DNA of 64,000 nt from NCBI GenBank assembly GCA_937926205.1, contig CALEYL010000053.1:62001-126000 (forward strand). The letters are read 5' to 3'. Under the pieces are notes generated by a model that worked only from the letters and a program-made list of their open reading frames with translations, searched no databases and was not told the DNA's origin. The DNA comes from an uncultured Saprospiraceae bacterium (lineage in GTDB: Bacteria; Bacteroidota; Bacteroidia; Chitinophagales; Saprospiraceae). Position numbers and translations under genes: made by a program. Positions 41,383-49,700 of the stretch are shown piece by piece. The first letter of the stretch is position 1. The number at the start of each line of letters is the position of its first letter.

Positions 41383-42372
41383 TTAAATCTCATTCAAACA
41401 TCTTTTTAAATTTGGATTCGATTGACCGTAACTTACTACCCGAACATCCAAAGGCACATTTTTAAACTTCCTGATCGCCTTTTGTAAAGATTCTAAAATC
41501 CAGTATTCCTCGTTTCCAAAAGCGCCACCACCTACTAACGTTAAGAAAACAGAATTTGAGTTATATTTTTTCATATTGATTACAGCTGCATGCAGAGAAG
41601 CCTCGTATGTAGCCTCTAAAATTACTTTTGAAAAATCTTCCCAATAGCTTGACTCAATTTGACTATATGCGACAGGCAGAGCCGAACAATATATTTGAGA
41701 TACTCTATGATGTCCAGATGAAATAGTGACTTCAGTATTCCATTGTATTCCCACTTTTAATTTACCTTTTAGTTGCTCTCTTTGATGGTCTGTAAGGCCT
41801 GCAAGTTTTTTATTTATGGTTAGAAGTCCATTGTAATTCAATAAAGCATATCCATTTTTCATTGACCATAGGGCTAATTTATCGTTTTCAAGCGCTTCTC
41901 CAATTAATTCCAGGCAATCGATTTGATTATCAAATGTTTGACCAAATTGATCCCCTGTTTTTACAAAGTAGTTTCGATAGATTGTTCCTGCTCCACAAGC
42001 AATTGCACAAGCCGGACCTTGCGTATAATCCCTTTCATATCCATCAATCCCCTGCTCGGGCGTTACATGAGGTCCAACCATTTCTAAGAGATTAAACTGT
42101 GACGCTGCCTGGAAAAGCGCATTTGTATTTTCGATTCGGCAATGTAAATCTTGAACGTTTGCTACAATTTCACTTACTTGAATTTTGTCTTTAAAATTTT
42201 CAATCGATGAATTATTTTGTCTTAACTGCTCCAATGTTGAAATTTCTAATTTACCAAATGCTAATTTTCTTCCATTTACGGTAGAGATAAAAGACTCACC
42301 ATCAATCAGAAGTTTTTTTCTTACGTTTTCGGGATTTTCTTCTGGAAATCCAGTCAATTTTTCAAACCACAT
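41383..42372 (-). CDS. AT-rich protein of unknown function, macro-domain-like phrase
   Basis: A 329-residue soluble protein (MWFEKLTGFPEENPENVRKK). Distinctive parts are MVGPHVTPEQGIDGYERDYT, QGPACAIACGAGTIYRNYF (about 105-140) and NSVFLTLVGGGAFGNEEYWI (about 270-290). The Gly-rich loop after a strand recalls macro or ADP-ribose-binding domains, but I cannot prove this. It is strongly AT-rich against its neighbours, suggesting transfer. It is alone, with the MITE just downstream and the divergent carbamoyltransferase upstream. Confidence 0.62.
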   Translation of the reverse strand: MWFEKLTGFPEENPENVRKKLLIDGESFISTVNGRKLAFGKLEISTLEQLRQNNSSIENFKDKIQVSEIVANVQDLHCRIENTNALFQAASQFNLLEMVGPHVTPEQGIDGYERDYTQGPACAIACGAGTIYRNYFVKTGDQFGQTFDNQIDCLELIGEALENDKLALWSMKNGYALLNYNGLLTINKKLAGLTDHQREQLKGKLKVGIQWNTEVTISSGHHRVSQIYCSALPVAYSQIESSYWEDFSKVILEATYEASLHAAVINMKKYNSNSVFLTLVGGGAFGNEEYWILESLQKAIRKFKNVPLDVRVVSYGQSNPNLKRCLNEI

Positions 42373-42554
42373 TCTTTATTTAATTTTTTTATAGATAAAC
42401 ACATACTCTAATATCCTCACACGATCAATCCGACTCTGAATCCACTCCCACAACGCACGTTTATCGAGGTAAGAGTGCCAGTGTACTCATAGCGAAGTTA
42501 CCAATTCCCCCCAAACACACCGACCTTCCGACAGGATTTTCGGCAAACTTATTC

Positions 42555-42562
42555 TACCTTTG
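42555..42562 (+). promoter_or_regulatory. -7 box of the carbamoyltransferase gene
   Basis: TACCTTTG, an exact TAnnTTTG match 22 bases before ATG 42585. No TTG is found at the normal -33 distance, so strength is uncertain. Confidence 0.5.
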
Positions 42563-42584
42563 CCCCCCTACAATCAGGCCTTGA

Positions 42585-44447
42585 ATGATCTTAGGAATTT
42601 CAGCATACTATCACGACGCGGCAGCGGCCATTACCGCCAATGGGCAAATCATCGCGGCAGCACAGGAGGAGTGGTTTTCGAGGATTAAACACGACCCGGG
42701 ATTTCCTGCGCAATCCATCCGTTTTGTGTTGGAACAGAGCGGCGCTGAACTGGGCGAACTCGAAGCCATCGCTTTCTATGACAAACCATTTCTGAAGTTT
42801 GAACGCCTGATTGAAACCTACTACGGTTTTGCCCCGAGGGGGGTAGCGTCTTTTGTCAAAGCCATGCCGGTGTGGATCAAAGAAAAGCTTTTCCTCAAAA
42901 AGATGCTGCGCGACGAACTGCGGGCTTTCCTGCCAAAAGGCGTCAAAATGCCGCCCCTGCTTTTTCCGGAACACCATCTTTCGCATGCCGCCAGTGCTTT
43001 TTACCCTTCACCGTTTGAGGAAGCAGCCATTCTGACCATCGACGGTGTCGGCGAATGGGCAACAGCCTCTATCAGCCACGGCAATGGCCGGAACATCAAA
43101 CTGCTGCGCGAGTTGCGATTCCCGCATTCGCTGGGTTTGCTGTATTCGGCATTCACTTATTATCTCGGTTTTAAAGTCAATTCCGGAGAATACAAACTGA
43201 TGGGCCTGGCGCCCTACGGCAATCCGGAAGCCGAAGAAGTCGCCCATTTTGAAGCCCTGATCGAAAAAGAACTCATCGAACTGAAGCCAGACGGCTCGCT
43301 CTGGCTCAACCAGGCATATTTTAACTATGCGACCGGATTGCGCATGACCCGCGATGAGCCCTGGGCTAAATTGTTTGGGTTTCCGCGCCGCAAACCGGAA
43401 GCCGAACTGACCCAGCAACACTGCAACCTCGGCCTCGCCATCCAGCGGGTGACCGAACGCGCCGTGCTGCGCCTCGCGGCGGAAGCCCAACGTCTCACTG
43501 GCTCACGCCACCTTTGTCTGGCCGGCGGTGTGGCCCTCAATTGTGTGGCCAACGGAAAATTGCTGGAACAGGGTTTGTTTGACGAAATTTTCATCCAGCC
43601 TGCATCAGGTGATGCCGGCGGAGCGCCAGGTGCGGCATTGGCCGCAGAACACCTCTATTTTGAGCGCGACCGGGTTCAGACCACCGCCCGCGATGGCATG
43701 AACGGCAGTTACCTAGGTCCGGAATTCGGGCACATCGACATCGAACAGACCGCCCGTCGCTACCAGGCGCCTTTCCGGAAATTCGATAGTGAAAGCGATC
43801 TGGTGCAGGAAGCGGCCCGATGCCTTGCTCAGGGCAAAGTCGTGGGCTGGTTTCAGGGGCGGCAGGAATTCGGTCCCCGCGCACTGGGCAGCCGGAGTAT
43901 CCTCGGCGACGCCCGCGACCCCGATATGCAGCTCAAACTCAACCTGAAAATAAAATACCGGGAAAGCTTCCGGCCTTTTGCGCCTTCTGTGCTGGCAGAA
44001 GATACACTGACCTATTTCGACCTGCCCGCAGCAAGTCCCTACATGCTTTTGGTGGCGCCGGTGCAGGCTACACGCAGGAAGGCTTTGCCCGACGGCTTCC
44101 ACGATCTGCCGCTTAAAGAAAAATTGTACCATCTGCGCAGCGACATCCCGGCGGTCACCCACCTCGATTTTTCGGCGCGGGTACAAACGGTTCATGAAGA
44201 CACCAACCCTCGCTATCATGCTTTGTTGAAGGCCTTCAAAGCGGAAACGGGGTATGGCTTGCTGGTGAATACGAGTTTTAATGTGCGCGGAGAACCGGTC
44301 GTATGTACGCCGGATGACGCATTTCGCTGTTTTATTCGTACAGAAATGGACTATCTTGCAATGGGTGATTATTTGTTTGCAAAAACTGAATTGCCCGACA
44401 GTGCAAAGGTTGCTGCCGTGAAAGCGGAGACTTTTGCACCGGATTGA
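42585..44447 (+). CDS. NodU/CmcH/SxtI-family O-carbamoyltransferase
   Basis: A 620-residue enzyme that transfers a carbamoyl group from carbamoyl phosphate to a hydroxyl. The N-terminal kinase-like domain begins ILGISAYYHDAAAAI. HHLSHAASAFYPSPFEEAAI and LTIDGVGEWATASI hold the metal/adenylate site. AGGVALNCVANGKLLEQG and PASGDAGGAPGAAL are further signatures. The C-terminal YrdC-like part has FQGRQEFGPRALGSRSIL and GLLVNTSFNVRGEPVV. Full length for the family. It heads a module with DUF5989, SGNH hydrolase and SxtJ-like genes; the acceptor is probably a sugar or secondary metabolite. Confidence 0.93.
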   Translation: MILGISAYYHDAAAAITANGQIIAAAQEEWFSRIKHDPGFPAQSIRFVLEQSGAELGELEAIAFYDKPFLKFERLIETYYGFAPRGVASFVKAMPVWIKEKLFLKKMLRDELRAFLPKGVKMPPLLFPEHHLSHAASAFYPSPFEEAAILTIDGVGEWATASISHGNGRNIKLLRELRFPHSLGLLYSAFTYYLGFKVNSGEYKLMGLAPYGNPEAEEVAHFEALIEKELIELKPDGSLWLNQAYFNYATGLRMTRDEPWAKLFGFPRRKPEAELTQQHCNLGLAIQRVTERAVLRLAAEAQRLTGSRHLCLAGGVALNCVANGKLLEQGLFDEIFIQPASGDAGGAPGAALAAEHLYFERDRVQTTARDGMNGSYLGPEFGHIDIEQTARRYQAPFRKFDSESDLVQEAARCLAQGKVVGWFQGRQEFGPRALGSRSILGDARDPDMQLKLNLKIKYRESFRPFAPSVLAEDTLTYFDLPAASPYMLLVAPVQATRRKALPDGFHDLPLKEKLYHLRSDIPAVTHLDFSARVQTVHEDTNPRYHALLKAFKAETGYGLLVNTSFNVRGEPVVCTPDDAFRCFIRTEMDYLAMGDYLFAKTELPDSAKVAAVKAETFAPD

Positions 44448-44454
44448 CAGGAAA

Positions 44455-44620
44455 GATGTTAGATATTAGATGTGAGACATTAGATGTTAGATGTGAGACA
44501 TTAGACATTAGATGCCGGATTTCAGGCCCGGATTGAGGGCACTCAGGGATAAGAATCGCCTATCTACCTTACTCCTGCCAGGTCTAAAATCTGATATCTA
44601 AAATCTAAGATCTAAGCTTT
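44455..44620. repeat. degenerate TTAGAT repeat tract with inverted partner
   Basis: Many copies of GAT(R)TTAGA-like words lie at 44455-44517 (TTAGATATTAGATG, TTAGATGTTAGATG), and their inverted counterparts at 44580-44617 (TCTAAAATCTGATATC, AAAATCTAAGATCTAAG). The two halves could pair into a long imperfect hairpin between the carbamoyltransferase and DUF5989 genes. Confidence 0.5.
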
Positions 44621-44640
44621 CAGCCTATAAACCAACAAAC

Positions 44641-44790
44641 ATGGAATTTCTACGCGACTTATTTGCTTTTTTGCGCGAGCGCCGCAAGTGGTGGCTGCTC
44701 CCGCTGATCCTCATTATTTTGCTCATTGGCGTGCTGCTGATCTTTGCAGAAAGTTCGGCGGTGGGCTCGTTTATTTACACCCTGTTTTAA
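44641..44790 (+). CDS. DUF5989 / SxtK-like small membrane protein
   Basis: A 49-residue protein, MEFLRDLFAFLRERRKWWLL then one hydrophobic helix PLILIILLIGVLLIFAESSA and the ending VGSFIYTLF. This is the DUF5989 pattern, a one-helix inner-membrane protein regularly found beside carbamoyltransferases and SxtJ-type proteins. Role unknown; it may anchor or assist the carbamoyl-transfer complex. It is 14 bases before the SGNH hydrolase start. Confidence 0.85.
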   Translation: MEFLRDLFAFLRERRKWWLLPLILIILLIGVLLIFAESSAVGSFIYTLF

Positions 44791-44804
44791 ACAAAACTGA
44801 GCCA

Positions 44805-45923
44805 ATGGCAACCAGAACAAGTGTCAAAATTACAGCGTATGTCCTGTTTTTAGGGCTATTCGTTGCCGTAGCGCTGCTGGCAACGGAAGTCTATTTCCGT
44901 TTTCAACCGGATTACGGCCGCGCCGGCTTCAGCTACGACCCGGTTTTGTTTTACCGCCTGACGCCTGGTTTGGTCGCACAAAAGCCGTACGCCTGGGGCA
45001 AAGTCGGCCGCGAACCTTTTGTGCTGCGCTTTAACAAGCAGGGCTTCCGGGGACCGAATTTTAAAAAAACCAAACCGGAGGGAGTCACGCGCATTCTGGT
45101 GCTGGGCGACAGCTACACAGCGGGACTCGATTATCCCGACGATGAAATTTTTACCACGCAACTGGCGCAGCAACTGACGGCTGCCGGTCAAAAAGTAGAA
45201 GTCCTGAACGCTTCCTGCCCTGCCTGGGGCGGCGATCAGGAATACCTTTACTGGCGTGACGAAGGAAAGGCGCTAAAACCCGACCTGTTAGTTGTGGTAT
45301 TCAGTCCCAACGATTTGCGGGAAATGTGGAATAAAGGCCTGGTTCGGATGGGCGCAGACGGGGGGCTGATAGTGAAAGCGCCGGTGCTTCCGAAAGAAGA
45401 ACTAAACGGCTGGAAATGGGCTTCCCGTTCTTCCTTTTACCAATACCTGCAAAAAAAATACTACGAAACCCAATACGGCGATTTCCTTCGGGTTTTTAAT
45501 TTCTACCCTGTCAACTACGGTTTCCGCGACAGCACGGACTGGGACATGCCGCTTTACCTGAGCGCTTCCTTCCCGGCCCTGGATTCCAGCTATGTCTTGT
45601 ACGAACGCCTGCTGAAAGAAATGCAGCAGGATGTGCAGGGCTGGGGCGGAAAAATGGCCTTAGTCAAAATTCCAACCCGCTATGAATTTGACGAAAGTTA
45701 TACCAAAGAAGCCGACCTCTCCCCCACTGCCGTTGAAACGCGGATTGCTGACCTGACAACGCGCAACAACATCCCTTTCCTGAATCTGAATCAAAGCCTG
45801 CGGGCGGATACCACTGCTACGCCGATGCGCATTTTTATGGACTGGGAATACCATTTTGACAAAGACGGACACGATTTTACTGCTTCGCAAATGGCGCCTT
45901 TCCTGATGGGCCTGCTCAAATAA
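44805..45923 (+). CDS. SGNH/GDSL hydrolase, membrane-anchored
   Basis: Read from ATG 44805 (MATRTSVKITAYVLFLGLFV), 372 residues; the upstream in-frame extension overlaps DUF5989 in another frame. One N-terminal membrane helix, then an SGNH fold: nucleophile Ser103 in ILVLGDSYTAGLDYP, the Gly/Asn blocks in ASCPAWGGDQEYLY and VVFSPNDLREMW, and the block V His356 in HFDKDGHDF. Such enzymes deacylate or acylate polysaccharides and glycans in the periplasm. Context suggests it edits the same product that is carbamoylated. Confidence 0.86.
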   Translation: MATRTSVKITAYVLFLGLFVAVALLATEVYFRFQPDYGRAGFSYDPVLFYRLTPGLVAQKPYAWGKVGREPFVLRFNKQGFRGPNFKKTKPEGVTRILVLGDSYTAGLDYPDDEIFTTQLAQQLTAAGQKVEVLNASCPAWGGDQEYLYWRDEGKALKPDLLVVVFSPNDLREMWNKGLVRMGADGGLIVKAPVLPKEELNGWKWASRSSFYQYLQKKYYETQYGDFLRVFNFYPVNYGFRDSTDWDMPLYLSASFPALDSSYVLYERLLKEMQQDVQGWGGKMALVKIPTRYEFDESYTKEADLSPTAVETRIADLTTRNNIPFLNLNQSLRADTTATPMRIFMDWEYHFDKDGHDFTASQMAPFLMGLLK

Positions 45924-45930
45924 TCTAACC

Positions 45931-46311
45931 ATGAATCCTGCACCCAATACCCATAAAACTGCCACATCTTACGAAGCCCTGCTGGCTGTTGTCACTGCAT
46001 TGCTTCTCATTTTCTGGTTTACCGAAATGCGGGCTTTCCTGATTGCTGCCATCGGCCTGGCTTTAGCCGGTTTACTGGTAAAGGCAGTGGCAAATGGCGT
46101 AGACTGGCTTTGGCGGACCCTGACCCGTGCGATAGGCTGGGTGAGCAGCAGACTGCTTTTAGGCGCTGTTTTTTTTCTGTTTCTGACGCCTTTAGCCTGG
46201 TTGTATCGGCGTTTTTCCGGAGATAACCTTTTGCTGCGGCGGCAGAAAGACAGTTATTTTCATGTGCGGGAGCATGATTTTGGGGCAAAAGACTTGAAAC
46301 ACCCCTGGTGA
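45931..46311 (+). CDS. SxtJ-family membrane protein
   Basis: A 126-residue protein with hydrophobic segments about 15-50 and 68-92 (LLAVVTALLLIFWFTEMRAF, GLALAGLLVKAVANGVDWLW). The C-terminal end has YRRFSGDNLLLRRQKDSYFH followed by a Trp-terminated tail, the pattern of SxtJ. SxtJ, SxtK (DUF5989-like) and SxtI (carbamoyltransferase) homologues are known to travel together in many bacteria. Function unproven. Seven bases after the SGNH gene, the last gene of the module. Confidence 0.8.
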   Translation: MNPAPNTHKTATSYEALLAVVTALLLIFWFTEMRAFLIAAIGLALAGLLVKAVANGVDWLWRTLTRAIGWVSSRLLLGAVFFLFLTPLAWLYRRFSGDNLLLRRQKDSYFHVREHDFGAKDLKHPW

Positions 46312-46620
46312 GTCGTTTTACCTCCTTCACAAAATCGAAATAAGCCTTAACCACCTATCAATTCTAATAAGGATTGGCTGTTGCCGGTTTCGCATCTCCC
46401 GGTGCCTTTAATCAAAGAGAAAAAAAATTCCAGCATTAACGGGTACCTATTTCCGGGTGACAACACATGTGTTTGTCATCCCAGAACAATCACACAGACC
46501 ATCCTGCATTTCTTTCCCATGGAAATGGCACACAGGCTTGGTCCCAATTACTAAAATTGGTATTCGGAGTAGCTGTCAGGTATTAAGAAGGGGAAATCCT
46601 GATTGCGAAAATGGCTTTGC

Positions 46621-46650
46621 AGCCCGGTTTGAAGAAACCGGGCTTTTTTT
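46621..46650 (+). terminator. rho-independent terminator
   Basis: AGCCCGGTTT (46621-46630) / AAACCGGGCT (46635-46644), GAAG loop, then six further T. A perfect 10-bp stem. It ends whatever is transcribed rightward through 46312-46620. Confidence 0.85.
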
Positions 46651-46656
46651 ATCCGC

Positions 46657-46695
46657 ACCGCTGAACTCCGTCGCACAGCAACGGAGTTCAGCGGT
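46657..46695 (-). terminator. perfect 15-bp inverted repeat, possible terminator of the adhesin gene
   Basis: ACCGCTGAACTCCGT (46657-46671) and its exact reverse complement (46681-46695) with a 9-base loop, 11 bases past the adhesin stop codon on the minus strand. No T-run follows on that strand, so it may act as a 3'-end stabilising hairpin instead. Confidence 0.45.
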
Positions 46696-46705
46696 ACAAG
46701 CACAT

Positions 46706-49700
46706 TTATCGCAGCAGCGTAATGTTGCCTTTCTGGATTAACTCTTCTCCTTCCGGACAACGAACGCGCATATAGAAGCCATAAACATCGGGCGCCAGTT
46801 CTTCCCCGCGGAAAGTGCCGTCCCAACCATCAAAAATGTTTTGAGTACGGAATATTTCCTGTCCCCAACGGTTGTAGATCATCAGTTCAAAATCGCTGAG
46901 CTGGTTGATGAACGAACTGCGGAGGCGCAACACATCATTTTCTCCGTCATTGTTCGGCGTAAAGGCATTGGGGAGGAAGATGTGATCGGCATCACAAATG
47001 GCCTCAATGACAAATACCGGAATGCTGACCGTAGCAGAACAGCCACTCAGGCTAACCGTAGTTGTATACAGATTCTCTCCCACCACGGTAGGGGTAACCT
47101 CAATGACCGGTCCGGTAGTTGGGTTGATTGTACCGGAGGGAACTGTCCATTCATAACTACACAGTGCACAACCGGTAACCGTAATGGTGCTTGAATTGCC
47201 AAGTATAATGGTATCCGGATCTGCGCTCCCCTGTACGGTACCAAGGATGTCGATGACAATGACTGTCGAAAAGAGCGTATCCCGGCAACCGAACTGGTTT
47301 TCCAGCGCCACTTCAAAATCATCTGAAATATTCAGGTTTACCGTCACCGTTGCACTACCGGTAACTGGCGAAACCGCATTCGACGGTGACCAGACATAGG
47401 TCAGTTCCTGCAAAGGATCGAGGTTGGTAACCGTCAAATCCGTCGATGTAACCGGCTCACAAATAATGACCTCAGAAGGCAGGGTCGCATTAATTGGAAA
47501 TGCGTTGACCAGAACAGATGCCGTATCTGTACAGAATCCATTTGTACCAAGTACATAATAGGTTACTGCGCCCTGTGGGGTAACCGTAATCGTGGATCCC
47601 ATGCCAATTGGCGGGTCTGTCAAAGCAGGATTATCATACCATTCAAAAGTTGTGGCAGACTGGTCACTCGTGACGGTCAATGTAAGCGATGTTGCCGTAC
47701 AAAGTGTCGTATCACCGGTCGCTTCAAGGTTGATCGGCGGGAATATCTGCACTTCGACCATACCTTCCAGTGAGCAACCATTCGCCGGATCGGTAACCGT
47801 CACATTGTAGACCGTATTTTCAGTGACGGTAGCAATGGGATTGTGCGAATTCGGATCGTTCAGGCCGGTTGGAGGCTCCCAGGTATAGACATAATTCGGA
47901 TTGCCGTTCGGGTTGATTGGCGTTGGCGTATTGCTGCAAATCTGAATGGGAGAATCAAGACCAGGCTGGAAATTCGTAGCCAGTACATTCACTTGCGCGG
48001 TATCTATACATCCGTTAATGTCCGTTGCCAGCACAAAATAGGTGTTGTTGCCTTCCTGTGGAACAACGACCAGGCTATCACCCATTCCAATCTGATTGCC
48101 CAGAGGGCTGTGCCAAACAAATGTCACTCCGCCTAAAGTACTGGAGGCCCTTAACGTCAAAGCATCCAGCGAACACACAGTCGTGTCTTCAGGAGAAGCC
48201 ATCAATCCAATGGGTTCGGTCACATCAACAAATACGGTGCGTGTGATTTCACAACCAGTTTGCGGATCATTGATCAGCACGGTGTAAGTCGCATCTACAT
48301 TGCCCGTGTAAACAGGGTTTGCAATCGTCGGATCGCTTAGATTGTCTGGCGGCGACCATTGATAATTGTAAGTTGTATTCCCATCCGGGTTCAAGCCGGC
48401 TGGTTCCCCAAAGCAAACAACAACCGTATCCTGAACCGTTACATCAAACGGCACTACTTCAAAGTTGAAGTTCAGGGTATCGCTGCAGCCGTGCTGATTC
48501 GCAATTATAACCGTTAAGGTAGCGGTTCCGGATTCAAGAATGACAGTAGCCTGGTTGCCATTGGCCGTAAAAATGCCCGGCGGGACTGATGACCAATCAA
48601 AAGTCAGGGTATCCAGAGCATCCAGGTTGGTAATGGTAATGGTCAGTGGAACTGACTGGCAAACAGGTGTCAGTCCGTCTACATCTATGCTGGCTTCCAC
48701 ATCGACACCCTGATCATTGATAATCACTGAAGCCGTATCGCGACATCCGTAAGCATCTGTGGCAATAGCCGTAATCGTATCCATTCTGAATGGATTCACT
48801 GTTACCATGGCGCCGCTGCCCAATGGTCCGGACACAGAGCTGAACCATTCTACCGTTACCGGTACGTCCGTATTTGCTGTCAGGGTGACATCTTCACCGC
48901 AGGTTACAATCACCGGATCTATGCCTAAATTCAGATTGATGCTGTCGGGCACATAAACGGTCACCTGAGCAGTCAGGGTACAGGTATCCGAACCGAATGC
49001 CTGGACCGTTACGGTATAAACGGTTGTTTCTGTCGGAGAGGCAATTGGGTTGTCCGCATTAGGATCACTAAGCCCGGTTGCCGGCGACCAGGTGTATTGA
49101 TAGTCCGTATTGCCATTTGGATTCAAAGCAACTGAATCGCCGCGGCACAAAACCAGGGTATCGGGTAAATTCAGCTCAATAAACTGGAAGTTGAGGGTAT
49201 CCGTTGTTGTAGCAGAACAATTGTTGGCTGAAAAAATAGTCAGGGTTACAATGAGTTCCCCGCTTTGAGTAACCGTTATGACCGGGTTTTGCAAATTGGA
49301 CGTATCCGGAGTACCGTGACTGAACGTCCAGTGCCAGCCTATCGTATTACCAAAGGTATTGATGGATGTATCGAAGAAGGAAATCTGTCGATTGTTTTCT
49401 TCACAGGAAGTGATGTCAAAATCGAAATCCGCAACAATCTGAGGCTCCTCAATGGTAAGCGTTGCACTGGCTTCATCTGCACAGGGAACATCGTAAACAA
49501 TGCCCAGGGTCACGGTATAATCGCCGGCATTTGCATAGGTATGCACCGGATTTACCTCATAGCTCAGCGGAGAGCCGTCGCCAAAGTTCCAGACATACCC
49601 AAAAGCATTGGTGCTGGTGTTGGTGAAAGTCACCGTTGATCCGTTACACTGAACTTCGGCGGTAAAATCAAGGTCTATATTAATGTCAACCACGGCCACT

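Larger units (their letters stand above)
46312..46705. other. 394-bp convergent intergenic region with several hairpins
   Basis: No gene seen. It contains a palindrome around TGACAA (46458-46463) / TTGTCA (46473-46478) with AACACATGTGTT between them, a strong plus-strand terminator (46621-46650) and a perfect 15-bp inverted repeat (46657-46695). The terminator is about 310 bases beyond the SxtJ-like stop, so a long 3' UTR or a small RNA may lie here. Confidence 0.5.

Noticed and set aside
44455..44517. CRISPR-like array from TTAGAT words
   Set aside because: Units are short, irregular and without unique spacers.
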